A DNA stretch of 64,000 nt, from assembly GCA_937982065.1 (NCBI GenBank), contig CALJMO010000016.1:62001-126000 (forward strand). Reading direction: 5' to 3'. A model generated the notes under the pieces. That model was not told the DNA's origin. It saw only the letters and a list, made by a program, of their open reading frames with translations, and ran no database searches. Shown one piece after another: positions 17,750 through 26,754 of the stretch. Position 1 is the stretch's first letter. The number at the start of each line of letters is the position of its first letter. Origin of the DNA: an uncultured Collinsella sp. (GTDB taxonomy: Bacteria > Actinomycetota > Coriobacteriia > Coriobacteriales > Coriobacteriaceae). The position numbers were made by a program, and so were the translations under genes.

Positions 17750-18118
17750 GTGCTAAAACCCAACGACCTCAAAATGACTCTGTTGAGGCAATTCGCCCCA
17801 TGCGGACAGAGACGATTGTTATCGTCGTCGGGAAATTGCGCGCTGGCGTCGGATGGCATTGTCTGCAGTGGTGATGATCTTTACGAACTGCATCTGCCTC
17901 TCCTTTCACGTATCGCCGGGCGCAATTCAAATATCGTAAACGGTACCTTTTACTCGGTAAGCGGTTGTTTTTCCGTCTCCGTTTTCGATGGTCGCTATAT
18001 TACGCTAAAGTGCCCGCAGCACAAGCGACAAATTCAAATTTCTGAAAAGTTTTTTCATTACTTTGTGAAGCGTGGTGCAAATACGCACCATTCCTGCGAC
18101 AATACGCTCGACTACTAG
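17750..18118 (+). CDS. Possible ORF of lower GC content, function unknown
   Basis: An open frame of up to 122 residues in the 554-base gap between divergent argG and the downstream HAD gene. From about residue 32 the product has a natural-looking composition, with NGTFYSVSGCFSVSVFDG and several cysteines and histidines, but codon use is AT-richer than the neighbours. No ribosome site precedes GTG 17750 or ATG 17774. It may be a real acquired gene, a decayed remnant, or chance. I do not recognise a family. The remainder of the gap holds the argG leader and nothing else that I can support. Confidence 0.25.
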   Translation: MLKPNDLKMTLLRQFAPCGQRRLLSSSGNCALASDGIVCSGDDLYELHLPLLSRIAGRNSNIVNGTFYSVSGCFSVSVFDGRYITLKCPQHKRQIQISEKFFHYFVKRGANTHHSCDNTLDY

Positions 18119-18167
18119 TTGATGGTTATAACGTCTGAAACAATCTCGAAACGAAAGGCGCATTTTT

Positions 18168-18995
18168 ATGCAAACTTACGAATCGGACGCCAACATCGGC
18201 AACATTAAGATTCTCGCCGTCGATATGGACAAGACGCTGCTGACCGACGAGCGTGTGCTGCCCCAGGGTCTTGATGAGCGCCTGGACAAGCTCGCCGACG
18301 CCGGCATCGTATTCTGCCCCGCCAGCGGACGTCCCGCCCCCAAGCTCGAGGAGATGTTCGAGGGCATCAAGAACCGCCTCGCCTTTTGTCCCGACAACGG
18401 AGCTTGCGTGATCTATCGCGGCAGCTATATCTATAAGAGCAATATTGACGTGGAGCTGTATCAGCAGGTCTTGAGCCGTGCCTCGGAGGATCCTCGCGCT
18501 GTCCCCGTCCTGTGCTGCTTCGACGAGTTCTACGTGCTTGCCCGCGACCATCAATACCACGACGAGATCAGCGTCTACTACAACACAATCAACTACGTCG
18601 ACAGCTTTGAGGGCATTGATTTCGAGTCCAACAAGATTTCGGTCTTCTTCCCCGGCTACGACGCCGAGCCCGCTTTCCGCGAGACCTATAGCCCCGAGTT
18701 CTCGGACAAGCTCTACGTCACCAACGCCGGGCGCGAGTGGATCGACTTTATGAACCTGGGTGTCGACAAGGGCGCCGGCGTCGCGCACCTGTGCGAGCAC
18801 CTGGGCATCGATATCGCCGATGCCGCTGCCGTGGGTGATACGTACAATGACATCCCCATGCTTGAGCGCGTCGGACACAGCTTTATCGTGGACAATGCCG
18901 AGGAGCACATGAACGCGCACGCCAAGTGGCGCATTCCGAGCAACAACGATGGGGGCGTACTGACGCTCATCGACGCCATCTTGGCGGCTCGTTAA
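18168..18995 (+). CDS. Cof-type HAD-IIB phosphatase
   Basis: 275 residues. Motif I is VDMDKTLL with Asp19/Asp21; motif II is the CPASGRP stretch near residue 50; a C2 cap (about residues 85-190) follows; motif IV is VGDTYNDIPML. This layout defines the Cof/YbiV-like HAD-IIB group, which hydrolyses sugar phosphates, FMN and other small phosphates with broad specificity. GAAAGG lies about nine bases before ATG 18168. A 33-bp palindrome lies directly downstream. Confidence 0.87.
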   Translation: MQTYESDANIGNIKILAVDMDKTLLTDERVLPQGLDERLDKLADAGIVFCPASGRPAPKLEEMFEGIKNRLAFCPDNGACVIYRGSYIYKSNIDVELYQQVLSRASEDPRAVPVLCCFDEFYVLARDHQYHDEISVYYNTINYVDSFEGIDFESNKISVFFPGYDAEPAFRETYSPEFSDKLYVTNAGREWIDFMNLGVDKGAGVAHLCEHLGIDIADAAAVGDTYNDIPMLERVGHSFIVDNAEEHMNAHAKWRIPSNNDGGVLTLIDAILAAR

Positions 18996-19006
18996 CGTAG
19001 CTCATC

Positions 19007-19136
19007 GGACCTGGCCGGGCGAGGCGGGTAAGTTTTTCGCTCGGTCAGGTCCTGGGCTCGCTCGGAAAGCACATTAAGTGCTTTCCGGCTCGTGCGGAAT
19101 CTACGAAAAACTTACCCGCCTCGCCCGGCCAGGTCC
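19007..19136. repeat. 33-bp perfect inverted repeat with nested hairpin
   Basis: Perfect 33-base arms (19007-19039 and 19104-19136) enclose 64 bases that contain a second perfect hairpin, GGAAAGCAC-attaa-GTGCTTTCC (19064-19086). The outer tip sequence AGGTCC appears a third time inside the loop. The element lies between the convergent HAD-IIB and polA genes and is not needed for termination, because a separate terminator follows at 19204. No other copy is visible in the window. Confidence 0.9.
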
Positions 19137-19203
19137 TGCGGTGACTTGCTTGCCGCCTGGATGGCGTCTTGGCGTCTAGATACTTGGCTGATTTTTTTGG
19201 AAT

Positions 19204-19237
19204 GAAGGGGGCTCCTTGTTGGCAAGGAGCCCCCTTC
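19204..19237. terminator. Bidirectional terminator between the HAD-IIB gene and polA
   Basis: A perfect 15-base stem (19204-19218 with 19223-19237) with a 4-base loop. T-rich bases follow on the plus strand (TGGTTTTGG) and, after a short interval, there are AT-rich bases on the other side. It serves the convergent HAD-IIB and polA transcripts. Confidence 0.8.
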
Positions 19238-19271
19238 TGGTTTTGGTTACTTTGGAATTGTGGATGCTTCC

Positions 19272-22019
19272 CTATTTAGCGTCGGCCCAGGTTATGCCGG
19301 TGCTGGCTTCGGCGATTAGGGGGACGCGGAGGTCTACTACGTGCTCCATGGCGTCGCGGACCATGGTGGTTAGGCGCTCGACTTCGTCGATGGGGCACTC
19401 AAAGTCCAGTTCGTCGTGTACCTGCAAGATCATGTGGGCGGCAAAGCCTTCTTCTTCCAGGCGACGACTTACGCGGGCCATGGCGATCTTGATGATGTCG
19501 GCCGCGGTGCCCTGCATGGGATGGTTCATGGCCGTGCGCTCGCCAAAGCCGCGGAGTTGCGGGTTTTTGGCCTTGAGCTCGGGAATATGACGACGGCGGC
19601 CGTACATGGTCTCGGCGTAGCCCGTCTGCTTGGCGCGTGCCACCACGTTGTCGAGGAACGTGCGCACGCCCGGGTAGGCCTCGTAGTAGCGGTCGATCAT
19701 GTCGCGTGCCTCGGCCATCGAGATATGCAGCGACTGCGACAGGCCGTAGGCCTGCTGGCCATACACGATGCCAAAGTTCACGGCCTTGGCGCGACTGCGC
19801 AAGTCGGGCGTTACCTCGGACACCGGCACACCAAACACGCGCGCCGCCGTCTCGGCATGGAAGTCCTCGCCCTCGTTAAAGGCGCGCACCAGGTGCTCGT
19901 CACCCGAGAGATGTGCCAGCAGACGCAGCTCGATCTGCGAGTAGTCCACCGCCAAAAAGACGCTTCCCTCGCCTGCCGAAAACGCCGTCTTGACGGTACG
20001 ACCCAGCTCCGAGCGCGTCGGGATGTTCTGCAGGTTCGGATCGCTCGAGGACAGACGCCCCGTCGCGGTGATGGTCTGGTTGTACGTGGTGTGCACACGA
20101 CCGTCACCACGGCGCAGCGGGCCCAGCGTGTCCAGATAGGTGGACTTGATTTTGGACTTCTCACGCCAGTCCAAAATCAGGCGCACGATTTCGTGGTCAC
20201 GCGCAAGGTCGCTCAGCACCTTGGCGTTGGTCGAATAATAGCCGCGCTTAGTCTTCTTGAGGCCCTTGGTCGGAAGCCCCATCACATCAAAGAGCACGTG
20301 CGACAGCTGCATGGGACTGCCGATGTTAAAGGTCTCGTCACCCGCCAGGTCGCGAATACTGCGCTCAACCTCGGTAATCTGGGTCGCCAGGCCCTCGGAC
20401 AGGCTGCGCAGCCGATCGGGATCCACGAGCATGCCCGCGCGCTCCATCTTGGCAAGCACCGGCACAAGCGGCATCTCGATACCGTCGAACACGTTGGCGG
20501 CGTTCTCACGGGCCATGCGATCGCGCAGCGGTGCGACCAGCGCCAGCGTCAAGGCCGCCGTGCGAGCGGCGGGCGCCGGAGCGTCCTCACCGGCATCCTC
20601 TGCACCGCGCGCCGCAGGCAGCGCCATCCGCAGATACGTATCGGCAAGATATGCCTCATCGAACTCGGAGCGGTCGGAGTCCAACAGGTAGGCGGCGACC
20701 ACGGTATCGAAGATGCGTGTGGAATCAGCGGACAGCGGATCCATGAGCTCGGGCTCAGAAGAATCGATGGGCGAAAGCTCGTGCAGCAGCACCTTCATAT
20801 CCGGGCTCGCCACGCGACCCTCCATAAACAGACGCGCGAGCACGCCAGCAATCACGCCGTGGACGAAGTTGAAGCCCTCAACCTCAGCCGCCGCGCAGCT
20901 GTCGCCCTCCTCGAGCGCGAACAGGCCCTTGGACGTCGCCAGCCACAGCGTGCGCGTCAGTCCAAAGAGCGCGCCCTCTTCCTTGTCGTCATCCACCACG
21001 GCGGCGACCCACTCGCCGGCATCAATCGCGCGGGAGACCTCAGCCGCAACGGCACCAAGCGCGTCAGCATCGCCGGCGGCTGCGCGAACCATAGCAGGTA
21101 TCTCAAACACACTGGAGGCAGCAGCCCCGCCCTCGCCGCCGATCAGCGCCAAGAAACGGTTCTGCATGGCGGTGATACCAAGCGTACCCAGCGCCGCGGA
21201 AACCTCATCGGCAGAAAACGCCGGGAAGGACGTCGCCTCAAAGTCGAGCTCGACGGGCGCATCGGTGCGAATTGTCGCAACCTTGCGGCTCAGTAGTGCG
21301 TCATCGATGTGTGCACGCAGGTTCTCGCCCATCTTGCCCTTGACCTCGTCGGCATGCGCGATGACTTCGTCCAGGCTACCGTACTTCGCAATGAGCGCAC
21401 TCGCCTTTTTGGGACCGATGCCCGGTACACCGGGGATGTTGTCGGACGTATCGCCCTTTAGACCGTAAAAATCGGGCACGAGCGCCGGCGTAATGCCGTG
21501 ATACAGGTCGTCCACGCTCTCGGGCGTCATGATCGCCACGTCAGACAGGCCCTTGCGGGTCGAGACCACGTTGACGTGCTCGGTCACGAGTTGATACATG
21601 TCGCGGTCGCCGGTCACCAGTAGCATGTCGCAGCCGGCCTGCTCGCCCAGGCGCGCCATGGTTCCCAGGATATCGTCGCCTTCCCAGCCCTCGGACTGCA
21701 GAATCGGCACGTTGAGCGCGGTGAGCAGCTCCTTAATCATCGGAAACTGCGCATGCAGATCGGGGTCCATGGGCGGGCGTTGCGCCTTATACTGCGGCAG
21801 CATCTCCATGCGCACGCGCGGCTTACCCTTGTCAAACGCCACGACCACACCGTCGGGGTTAAAGGCATCAATCATCTTAAGAAACATGTTCAGAAAGCCA
21901 AAGATCGCGTTGGTGGGGCGACCGTCCGGCGCGTTCATGGTCGGCGGCACGGCGTGAAAGGCGCGGTGCATGAGCGAGTTGCCGTCGATAACGGCAAAAG
22001 TGCGGCGCTTGTCAGACAT
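19272..22019 (-). CDS. polA: DNA polymerase I
   Basis: 915 residues in three parts. The N-terminal 5'-3' exonuclease (about 1-300) has AVIDGNSLMHRAFHA and FYGLKGDTSDNIPGVPGIG. The central exonuclease-fold region (about 310-510) lacks a visible Asp-x-Glu ExoI motif, so proofreading is probably absent, as in Taq and Bacillus enzymes. The C-terminal polymerase has motif A DYSQIELRLLAHLSGD, motif B RSRAKAVNFGIVYG and motif C LQVHDELDFE. It repairs gaps and removes RNA primers. The start at 22019 has GAGG upstream; the frame is open to 22058 without support. The gene is monocistronic. Confidence 0.95.
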   Translation of the reverse strand: MSDKRRTFAVIDGNSLMHRAFHAVPPTMNAPDGRPTNAIFGFLNMFLKMIDAFNPDGVVVAFDKGKPRVRMEMLPQYKAQRPPMDPDLHAQFPMIKELLTALNVPILQSEGWEGDDILGTMARLGEQAGCDMLLVTGDRDMYQLVTEHVNVVSTRKGLSDVAIMTPESVDDLYHGITPALVPDFYGLKGDTSDNIPGVPGIGPKKASALIAKYGSLDEVIAHADEVKGKMGENLRAHIDDALLSRKVATIRTDAPVELDFEATSFPAFSADEVSAALGTLGITAMQNRFLALIGGEGGAAASSVFEIPAMVRAAAGDADALGAVAAEVSRAIDAGEWVAAVVDDDKEEGALFGLTRTLWLATSKGLFALEEGDSCAAAEVEGFNFVHGVIAGVLARLFMEGRVASPDMKVLLHELSPIDSSEPELMDPLSADSTRIFDTVVAAYLLDSDRSEFDEAYLADTYLRMALPAARGAEDAGEDAPAPAARTAALTLALVAPLRDRMARENAANVFDGIEMPLVPVLAKMERAGMLVDPDRLRSLSEGLATQITEVERSIRDLAGDETFNIGSPMQLSHVLFDVMGLPTKGLKKTKRGYYSTNAKVLSDLARDHEIVRLILDWREKSKIKSTYLDTLGPLRRGDGRVHTTYNQTITATGRLSSSDPNLQNIPTRSELGRTVKTAFSAGEGSVFLAVDYSQIELRLLAHLSGDEHLVRAFNEGEDFHAETAARVFGVPVSEVTPDLRSRAKAVNFGIVYGQQAYGLSQSLHISMAEARDMIDRYYEAYPGVRTFLDNVVARAKQTGYAETMYGRRRHIPELKAKNPQLRGFGERTAMNHPMQGTAADIIKIAMARVSRRLEEEGFAAHMILQVHDELDFECPIDEVERLTTMVRDAMEHVVDLRVPLIAEASTGITWADAK

Positions 22020-22185
22020 ATTAAATACCTCGCTTTGGGCTGGGCACGGTTTGCTCACTCCAGTTTACACGCTCCCCGCCCCGCGGCCACCTCACATCAA
22101 GCTCCCCCGCCACCGTGAGCCCGCGCGTGATACGATGGCTCACGGTACATCAACCAGCACGATCGATCCGAAAGGAGCCTGCGTC

Positions 22186-23583
22186 ATGGAGCGTCCCTGC
22201 GCATGGAAAAAGTACACGCCACAGCAAGTCGAGGAGCTCGAGGAGCTTTGCCGCGGCTATAAGCAGTTTTTGAGCGAGAACAAGACCGAGCGCCTGTGCG
22301 TCAAGACCGGCATCAAGATGGCCAAGGAGGCGGGATACGTCGACCTGGAGACCGTGATCGCCGAAGGCCGCGAGCTCAAGGCAGGCGACAAGGTGTACGC
22401 CGCCAATCACGGCAAGGACCTCATGCTCGTCAACCTGGGCAACGCCCCGCTCGAGCAGGGCTTTAACATCCTGGGCGCCCACGTGGACTCGCCGCGCCTA
22501 GACCTTAAGCAGAACCCCGCCTTCGAGGCCGGCGACATGGCCTACCTCGACACGCACTACTACGGTGGCGTCAAGAGCTACCACTGGGTGGCCTCCCCGC
22601 TCGCACTCGTGGGCGTCATCTGCAAAAAGGACGGTACCACCGTCGACATCAATATCGGCGACAAGGCGGACGACCCGGTCTTTACCATCTCCGACCTGCT
22701 GATCCACCTCTCGAGCGAGCAGATGTCCAAGCCTGCCAAGGACGCCGTCGATGCCGAGATTCTCGACGTGATCGTGGGCGGCCGCCCCGTCAAGTTTGAC
22801 GAGGACGACAAGGACGCCCCCAAGGAGCCCGTCAAGCAGATGTTCCTGGATATCCTCAAGGAGCAGTACGACGTCGAGGAGGAGGACTTCCTCTCCGCCG
22901 AGATCGAGGTCGTGCCCGCCGGCCCCGCCCGCGACATGGGCCTCGACCGCTCCATGATTCTGGGCTATGGCCATGACGACCGCGTCTGTGCCTACCCCTC
23001 CATGCTTGCCCAAATCGACGTCGCCAACGTGGAGCGCACGAGCATCACGCTCATCGTCGACAAGGAGGAGATCGGCTCCGTGGGTGCCACCGGCATGACG
23101 AGCCGCTTCTTCGAGAACACCGTCGCCGAGATCATGACGCTCGCCGGCGAGAATAGCCCGCTGGCCCTGCGCCGCGCGCTCGCCCGCAGCCGCATGCTCT
23201 CCTCCGACGTGTCCGCCGGCTTTGACCCGGGCTATGCCGGCAAGTTCGAGACCAAGAACGCCGCCTTTATGGGTCGCGGTCTGTGCTTTAACAAGTACAC
23301 GGGCAGCCGCGGCAAGGGCGGCTCCAACGACGCCGATGCCGAGTACGTGGCCCTCGTCCGCGACATCATGGACGAGGCCGGCGTGGACTTCCAGACCTGT
23401 GAGCTCGGTCGCGTCAACGCGGGCGGCGGCGGCACCATTGCCTACATCATGGCCAAGTACGGCATGAACGTCATCGACTCCGGCGTTGCCGTCCTGTCCA
23501 TGCACGCCCTGTGGGAGGTCGCCAACAAGGCCGATATCTACGAGGCCTATCGCGGCTACAAGGCCTTCCTCGAGCGCGCCTAA
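22186..23583 (+). CDS. M18-family aminopeptidase
   Basis: 465 residues of the M18 metallopeptidase family. The metal-ligand regions are visible: HVDSPRLDLK (His, Asp), DKEEIGSVGATG (Glu pair), SSDVSAGFDPGY (Asp) and VLSMHALWE (His). The enzyme should be a cytosolic dinuclear zinc aminopeptidase forming a large oligomer, as in aspartyl aminopeptidase relatives and clostridial aminopeptidase I. ATG 22186 is preceded by AAAGGAG. The frame is open back to 21970 but overlaps the divergent polA leader, so that extension is rejected. An inverted repeat separates it from yaaA downstream. Confidence 0.9.
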   Translation: MERPCAWKKYTPQQVEELEELCRGYKQFLSENKTERLCVKTGIKMAKEAGYVDLETVIAEGRELKAGDKVYAANHGKDLMLVNLGNAPLEQGFNILGAHVDSPRLDLKQNPAFEAGDMAYLDTHYYGGVKSYHWVASPLALVGVICKKDGTTVDINIGDKADDPVFTISDLLIHLSSEQMSKPAKDAVDAEILDVIVGGRPVKFDEDDKDAPKEPVKQMFLDILKEQYDVEEEDFLSAEIEVVPAGPARDMGLDRSMILGYGHDDRVCAYPSMLAQIDVANVERTSITLIVDKEEIGSVGATGMTSRFFENTVAEIMTLAGENSPLALRRALARSRMLSSDVSAGFDPGYAGKFETKNAAFMGRGLCFNKYTGSRGKGGSNDADAEYVALVRDIMDEAGVDFQTCELGRVNAGGGGTIAYIMAKYGMNVIDSGVAVLSMHALWEVANKADIYEAYRGYKAFLERA

Positions 23584-23597
23584 CCAGCCCCTTCATC

Positions 23598-23664
23598 AGT
23601 TGCGGTGAAATACGGACTAAACTGGCCTATAAACGGCCAAAACAGACCGTATTCCACCGCAACT
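23598..23664. repeat. Inverted repeat (AGTTGCGGTG family, copy 2)
   Basis: Imperfect arms of about 30 bases start and end with AGTTGCGGTG and its complement, with inner GGCC pairing around a short loop. The tips match copy 1 (2.6 kb) and copy 3 (24.5 kb), while the interior differs. It sits just upstream of the yaaA ribosome site. Confidence 0.85.
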
Positions 23665-23687
23665 TCCTTTTTGACAGAGGAGAGTCC

Positions 23688-24497
23688 ATGCTGCAGGTCA
23701 TCATTTCGCCCGCCAAGCAGATGCGCTCGGCCCAAGATGCTTTTGAAGTCCTGGGCATTCCGCCCTTTGCGCGCGAGACGGCTCGACTGCATCGCGCGTT
23801 GCTAGATATTGAGCGAAATGAAGGCAGCGGCGGCCTGCAGGCGCTATGGAACGTGAGTGACAAACTGCTGGGGCCTTGCCTCAACACCCTGCATGAGTTC
23901 GAGCCCATCTTGGAAAACGGCGACCTCGACAATCCCGATATCGCCCGCAATACCTCCCCCGCCGTCATGTCCTATCACGGCATTCAATACCAGAGCATGG
24001 CACCCGAGGTGATGGATGCCGCGCAGCTCGCATGGCTGCAAGACCATCTGTGGATCCTCTCGGGCCTTTACGGATGCGTACGCCCCTTTCATGCCGTCGA
24101 ACCGTATCGGCTGGAGATGGGTGCGAAGCTCGCCGTTGACGATGCCCGAGACCTCTACGCGTTTTGGAGCGACAAGCTCGCGCGGGTTATCGCCCCGGCA
24201 GGTTCAAACACCACGATCGTCAACCTCGCCAGCGTAGAGTATGCCAAAGCCGTTCTGCCCCACCTCGCGGGCGACGCCACAGCCGTCACGTGCCTCTTTG
24301 GCGAGGGTATCCGCAACGGGAAGCCCATCCAACGGTCGACCGCCAGCAAAAAGGCGCGCGGCTCCATGGTGCGGTGGATGGCAGAAAACAAGCTCGAGGA
24401 TGCAAGCGAACTTACCGCATTCAACATCGGCTATCGCCACGTCCCCGAGCTCTCATACCTAGGCACCCTCGTGTTCATCAACGAACAGATGCTCTAG
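23688..24497 (+). CDS. yaaA: Peroxide stress protein YaaA (UPF0246)
   Basis: 269 residues. The N-terminus MLQVIISPAKQM carries the SPAK motif of YaaA, and the C-terminal half has NLASVEYAKAV and FNIGYRH signatures. In E. coli YaaA is induced by hydrogen peroxide and limits free intracellular iron; it also binds DNA with a fold related to helix-hairpin-helix proteins. The start at 23688 has GAGGAGAG a few bases upstream. The gene is bracketed by two copies of the AGTTGCGGTG inverted repeat. No oxidative-stress operator was recognised. Confidence 0.92.
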   Translation: MLQVIISPAKQMRSAQDAFEVLGIPPFARETARLHRALLDIERNEGSGGLQALWNVSDKLLGPCLNTLHEFEPILENGDLDNPDIARNTSPAVMSYHGIQYQSMAPEVMDAAQLAWLQDHLWILSGLYGCVRPFHAVEPYRLEMGAKLAVDDARDLYAFWSDKLARVIAPAGSNTTIVNLASVEYAKAVLPHLAGDATAVTCLFGEGIRNGKPIQRSTASKKARGSMVRWMAENKLEDASELTAFNIGYRHVPELSYLGTLVFINEQML

Positions 24498-24537
24498 AGC
24501 CGGCACCCAACACTGACCCGCTCAGCCTTCTCTATAT

Positions 24538-24604
24538 AACTTGCGGTGGAATAATTCCTATTTGAGCCTTTTTCGCACAATCAGGAACTATTCCACCGCA
24601 ACTT
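24538..24604. repeat. Inverted repeat (AGTTGCGGTG family, copy 3)
   Basis: The left arm begins TTGCGGTGGAATA (24541) and the right arm ends with its complement (to 24600), with an AGGAA/TTCCT inner extension and a loop of about 20 bases. It lies between the convergent yaaA and hypothetical genes. A TTTTT run in the loop and AACTTTT at the end would suit termination on the plus strand. Confidence 0.85.
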
Positions 24605-24631
24605 TTATGAATTGGCTGCTAGGCTCGACAC

Positions 24632-25153
24632 CTATTCAGCTAGACCGTCGGCCTTTGCAATCCCGTTTGTCGAACCGTCCTGATAGACAATCTTGACGTG
24701 CTCGACCTCGGACACCGCAACACCCGACGGGGGCTCCAGGCGCCATTCCGTCAGCGCGATATCCATCGTCGTGGGCACATCCCCTTGATCTTTGAGCTTC
24801 ACCGTCAACGTTTTGAACGTCGCATCATACGTCACGCGTTCGATTTCCTCACCAGGAATAGACCCACCACTCAGCTGCAACTGCACAAACTCATCGCACG
24901 GGTACCAATAATCGCCCGGAACGGCGAGCGTATTGGCATTACCGCCAGTACTCCTCACCGTCATAATCGGTAGGCTATCATCAGCCTCGAACTCCCATGC
25001 AGCGCCGCCGCGACCACCAAACGTCCAGATACAAAAGGCAATCACCAGCACGGCAAGCACCGCAAAACCGATCGCGACAAGGCCATGGTGCGCACGGCTT
25101 TCCTCGGCCGATACATCCCATTGCGTCTCTCGATATAGATGCTTGTCTTCCAT
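24632..25153 (-). CDS. Hypothetical membrane-anchored protein
   Basis: 173 residues, unrecognised family. A hydrophilic N-terminus of about 25 residues precedes one transmembrane segment, GLVAIGFAVLAVLVIAFCIW, with a soluble beta-rich domain beyond it. The inside-out layout predicts an extracytoplasmic C-terminal domain on a signal anchor. ATG 25153 has GAGGAGG upstream; the open frame extends to 25837 through the thiC region but only this part is supported. It is divergent from the TPP riboswitch and thiC. Confidence 0.7.
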   Translation of the reverse strand: MEDKHLYRETQWDVSAEESRAHHGLVAIGFAVLAVLVIAFCIWTFGGRGGAAWEFEADDSLPIMTVRSTGGNANTLAVPGDYWYPCDEFVQLQLSGGSIPGEEIERVTYDATFKTLTVKLKDQGDVPTTMDIALTEWRLEPPSGVAVSEVEHVKIVYQDGSTNGIAKADGLAE

Positions 25154-25209
25154 GTTCGCCTCCTCACAGGCACGCTCGTTAAACCAATCGTACCCATTCG
25201 AGCTATACT

Positions 25210-25318
25210 TGAGCCCATTACATAAACGGGGGGCTTGCAGGACAAGACGGCAGGCTGAGATTGGGCGCGCCCGCCCTGACCCGCAAACCTGATATGGGTA
25301 ATGCCAACGAAGGGAGCC
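25210..25318 (+). promoter_or_regulatory. TPP riboswitch (thi box)
   Basis: All core blocks of the thiamine pyrophosphate aptamer are present in order: GGGGGGC near 25230, the GCTGAGA element at about 25254, GACCC at about 25279, and ACCTGATATGGGTAAT-CC-ACGAAGGGA at about 25287-25317. The final block overlaps the ribosome site region of thiC. Control is probably at translation start, because the aptamer runs directly into AAGGGAG with no separate terminator. Confidence 0.95.
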
Positions 25319-25324
25319 ATGCCA

Positions 25325-26659
25325 ATGAGCACACAGACCGAGCCCAAGCTCGTCACGCAAATCGACTTTGCCCGCGCCGGGCAGATCACACCGCAGATGA
25401 AGGAGGTCGCCGAGCGCGAGCATCGTGACCCCGAGTACATCCGTGAGCGCGTAGCAGACGGCCGCATCGCCATTCCCGCCAACATCGTGCATATCAAAAA
25501 GGGCATGCGCGCCTTTGGTGTCGGTGAGGGCCTGTCCACCAAGGTCAACGTGAACTTGGGCATCTCGGGCGACAAGGCCGATGCCGCCGAGGAATGGAAG
25601 AAGGTCAAGATCGCTGAGGACTTTGGCGCCGACGCCATCATGGACCTCTCCAACTCGGGCAAGACGCGCCAGTTCCGCCAGCAGCTCATCGACGAGACGC
25701 CGCTCATGGTAGGCACCGTCCCCATGTACGACGCCATCGGCTACATGGAAAAGCCGCTGGTCAAGCTCACCAAGGACGACCTGTTCGAAGTCGTGCGCGC
25801 GCATGCCGAGGACGGCGTGGACTTTATGACCATTCACTGCGGCATCAACAAGTCGGTCACCAAAACCTTTAAGGAGACCGGCCGCCTGATGAACATCGTG
25901 AGCCGCGGCGGCTCACTGCTGTTTGGCTGGATGGAGGTCACCGGTAACGAGAACCCGTTCTATGAGTTCTACGACGAGTTGCTCGAGATCTGTCACGAAT
26001 ACGACGTGACGATCTCGCTCGGCGACTCCTGCCGCCCGGGCTGCCTCTACGACTCCAACGACGCCACCGAGACCGCTGAGATGATCGAGCTGGGCAAGCT
26101 GTGCAAGCGCGCTTGGGCCGCCGGCGTCCAGGTCATGGTCGAGGGCCCGGGTCACATGGCGCTCGACGAGATCGCCGCCAACATGAAACTGCAGAAGCGC
26201 CTGTGCCACAATGCTCCGTTCTATGTGCTCGGGCCGCTGGTGACCGATATCGGCGTTGGTTACGACCACATCACCGCTGCCATCGGCGGCGCCATCTCCG
26301 CCAGCTCCGGTGCCGACTTCCTGTGCTACGTGACACCGGCAGAGCACCTATGCCTGCCCAACGCCCAGGATGTGCTCGACGGCCTCATGGCCACCAAGAT
26401 CGCCGCACACGCCGCCGACATCGCCAAAAAGGTGCCCCACGCCCGCGACATGGACGACAAGATGGGCCAGGCACGCCGCAAGCTCGACTGGGACGCCATG
26501 TGGAAGTGCGCGCTCGACCCGGTTACGGGCAAGAAGCGCTACGAGGAGTCCCCCGCCGCCACCGAGGGCACTTGCACCATGTGTGGCAAGATGTGCGCCG
26601 TCCGCACCGTCAACAAGATCTTCGAGGGCACCACGATCGACCTCGGCATGGAGGACTAG
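25325..26659 (+). CDS. thiC: Phosphomethylpyrimidine synthase
   Basis: 444 residues. ThiC is the radical SAM-type enzyme that converts aminoimidazole ribotide to the hydroxymethylpyrimidine phosphate of thiamine. The C-terminal cluster-binding cysteines are CTMCGKMC, the short spacing seen in Gram-positive-type ThiC. Core motifs include MDLSNSGK, GDSCRPGC and VEGPGHMALDEI. I chose ATG 25325, about nine bases after AGGGAG; ATG 25301 and 25319 lie inside or against the aptamer. The gene is controlled by the TPP riboswitch and is followed by thiD. Confidence 0.95.
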   Translation: MSTQTEPKLVTQIDFARAGQITPQMKEVAEREHRDPEYIRERVADGRIAIPANIVHIKKGMRAFGVGEGLSTKVNVNLGISGDKADAAEEWKKVKIAEDFGADAIMDLSNSGKTRQFRQQLIDETPLMVGTVPMYDAIGYMEKPLVKLTKDDLFEVVRAHAEDGVDFMTIHCGINKSVTKTFKETGRLMNIVSRGGSLLFGWMEVTGNENPFYEFYDELLEICHEYDVTISLGDSCRPGCLYDSNDATETAEMIELGKLCKRAWAAGVQVMVEGPGHMALDEIAANMKLQKRLCHNAPFYVLGPLVTDIGVGYDHITAAIGGAISASSGADFLCYVTPAEHLCLPNAQDVLDGLMATKIAAHAADIAKKVPHARDMDDKMGQARRKLDWDAMWKCALDPVTGKKRYEESPAATEGTCTMCGKMCAVRTVNKIFEGTTIDLGMED

Positions 26660-26754
26660 CCCTGTCGCCGCGGCCGCTTCTGGCGGCGAGCTGGTGCCTG
26701 TCAATTGTTGACGTGTGAACATTTGCTTGCATTTGCGTAAAGATTGCATCGCCC

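Noticed and set aside
25154..25837. N-terminal extension of the hypothetical membrane protein frame (to 25837)
   Set aside because: It would cross the TPP aptamer and thiC start on the opposite strand; the ribosome site and membrane anchor support ATG 25153.
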